64,000 nucleotides of DNA from Dechloromonas sp. Dech2017 (GTDB taxonomy: Bacteria > Pseudomonadota > Gammaproteobacteria > Burkholderiales > Rhodocyclaceae), in the NCBI GenBank assembly GCA_009469585.1, contig SSXW01000006.1, positions 62,001-126,000 of the forward strand. The letters run 5' to 3'. Position numbers and translations under genes: made by a program. Below the pieces are notes generated by a model. The model saw nothing but the letters and a program-made list of their open reading frames with translations, made no database searches and had not been told where the DNA came from. Positions 63,150 through 64,000 of this stretch are shown one piece after another; the first letter of the stretch is position 1, and every line of letters starts with the position of its first letter.

Positions 63150-64000
63150 ATGCAAAATCAAAACAAGATCGTTGGCGGCCTGACCCTGATTTCCCTGATC
63201 TGCCTGGTTGTCGCCTATTTCGCCCCGATCTGGTGGGTTTCCCTGACCGCTCCGAATTATCCCGCCGATGCCTTTCCCGACGGCATCCGCATCCATTTCC
63301 ACTTCGACGGCGTGTATAACGGTTGCAAGGCCGCCGGCAAGGGCACGCGCATGGCCAATGAGCTCATCCAGAAAGATCTGGAAGCCACCGACGAGCGCTA
63401 CAACCCGATTCTCGATGCCCAGAGAAACTTAGACAAAGGCGCCGAAGGCCTCGATTGCGTTCATGAAATGAACACCATCAACCACTACGTCGGCATGTTC
63501 CCGATCGCCACCGGCGCCCCGGTCGAGAAGCCTCTGGCCAAGTTCTTCTTTGGCTTCTTCGGCGTGATGCTGGTCGCCTTCGCCATGGTTTCGAAAAAAG
63601 CCCGGATTTTGACGTTGACCGCCGGATTCGCCGCGGTCGCCGCCTGGATGATCGTCGACCAGTTCGTCATGGGCCACCTGGCCAGCCATGTCGACGCCTA
63701 CATGCAGGAAGCCGGCACCTTCTTCAAGGAACCTGACAAGATCAAGATCTGGGGCGACAACGTCACCCTCTATTCGCAGATCGCCATCATCGGCCTGATC
63801 GCCGCCATGGTCGCCGTCGTCGCCGGCACCGCGCTGATCCGTTCCTTCCAGCTGCTGCTCGCCCTGGTCCCGGCCCTGCTGCCGCTCTATTTCGTCATCA
63901 CCTACGCCGGCTGGCTGTGGTTCTTCGGCCACAACCTGCACCCGTGGGGCGCCTTCACCGTCAAGCCCTTCATGCCCACCGTCTTCGGCGAGGGCAAGGT
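63150..64000 (+). CDS. nosB: NosB-like integral membrane protein (truncated by window end)
   Basis: The visible 283 codons give a membrane protein with an N-terminal segment (LISLICLVVAYFAPIWWVSL), a periplasmic loop of about 95 residues (FHFDGVYNGCKAAGKGTRMA, EMNTINHYVGM), then at least four further membrane segments. Its place after nosZ and cytochromes fits NosB, the membrane protein found only in clade II nos clusters, whose role is unclear. An in-frame ATG at 63123 would add 9 residues. A copy of the dispersed motif lies inside. Confidence 0.8.
   Translation, partial: MQNQNKIVGGLTLISLICLVVAYFAPIWWVSLTAPNYPADAFPDGIRIHFHFDGVYNGCKAAGKGTRMANELIQKDLEATDERYNPILDAQRNLDKGAEGLDCVHEMNTINHYVGMFPIATGAPVEKPLAKFFFGFFGVMLVAFAMVSKKARILTLTAGFAAVAAWMIVDQFVMGHLASHVDAYMQEAGTFFKEPDKIKIWGDNVTLYSQIAIIGLIAAMVAVVAGTALIRSFQLLLALVPALLPLYFVITYAGWLWFFGHNLHPWGAFTVKPFMPTVFGEGK
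63591..63626 (+). repeat. Dispersed A/T-arm + GTTGACCGC motif, copy 13
   Basis: tcgaaaaaagcccggatttt then gac and the core GTTGACCGCCGG at 63614-63625. It is sense within the nosB-like gene, encoding SKKARILTLTAGFAA at a membrane boundary. Confidence 0.55.

Overview
The window is chromosomal DNA of a high-GC, respiring Gram-negative bacterium. Gene content and protein style point to a Rhodocyclales betaproteobacterium of the Dechloromonas/Azonexus type. Supporting signs are lon-hupB synteny, class I polyhydroxyalkanoate genes, a RegB/RegA-type redox pair, an acs/symporter/sensor acetate cluster, and a clade II (Sec-exported) nitrous oxide reductase cluster with c-type cytochromes and a NosB-like protein. 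No phage, insertion sequence, CRISPR array or rRNA operon is visible. The taxonomic call is inference from the proteins, not from a marker gene.

Layout. 1-4.5 kb: 3' end of lon, hupB with a clear promoter, tRNA-Val, an HDOD protein, trmJ, suhB, tRNA-Ser. 4.5-18.6 kb: a long minus-strand array for acetate uptake, activation and sensing. It runs acs, a possible short leader ORF over a terminator, a small membrane protein, a CrbS/CbrA-like symporter-kinase, a receiver-only regulator, a sensor fused to a DnaQ-type exonuclease, two DUF294 nucleotidyltransferase-like proteins, an exonuclease-like protein that has lost its catalytic residues, a Na+/solute symporter and its DUF4212 partner. 18.8-26.1 kb: yqhA family gene, class I fumarase, a degenerate receiver-GGDEF protein, a putative zinc protease, an RNase H-like protein, and ilvBN preceded by a Val-rich leader peptide and attenuator. 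26.1-32.2 kb: PilZ protein, hybrid histidine kinase, menB-menC, VOC and YCII proteins. 32.3-36.3 kb: phaR, two acetoacetyl-CoA reductases, phaC. 36.4-47.4 kb: ZIP transporter, pgeF, rluD, bamD, a Ser/Thr kinase-HDOD-GAF protein, DUF3293, rmuC, DUF748. 47.5-54.7 kb: a diguanylate cyclase and receiver, gloB, a methyltransferase, rnhA, dnaQ, lipase-like hydrolase, M18 peptidase, ICMT-like protein. 54.8-64 kb: diheme cytochrome, regBA-like pair, a copper-delivery operon (PCu(A)C, SCO1, FixH/YtkA-like), then divergently nosZ, two cytochromes and a truncated nosB-like gene.

How it fits together. Acetate would enter through the symporter, be activated by acs, feed the citrate cycle (fumarase) or be stored as polyhydroxybutyrate (phaB/phaC/phaR). 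Respiration at low oxygen ends on N2O: the nosZ promoter region carries an FNR-type box, the divergent operon can deliver copper, and a second FNR-type box lies between a cytochrome gene and regBA.

The most unusual signal is a dispersed sequence of about 35-45 bp: an A/T-rich arm followed by GTCGACCGCAGC or close variants. I find 13 copies by eye over 56 kb. Twelve have the same polarity on the + strand regardless of gene direction, nine lie inside protein-coding genes in several reading frames, and four are intergenic. I know of no described element that matches it.
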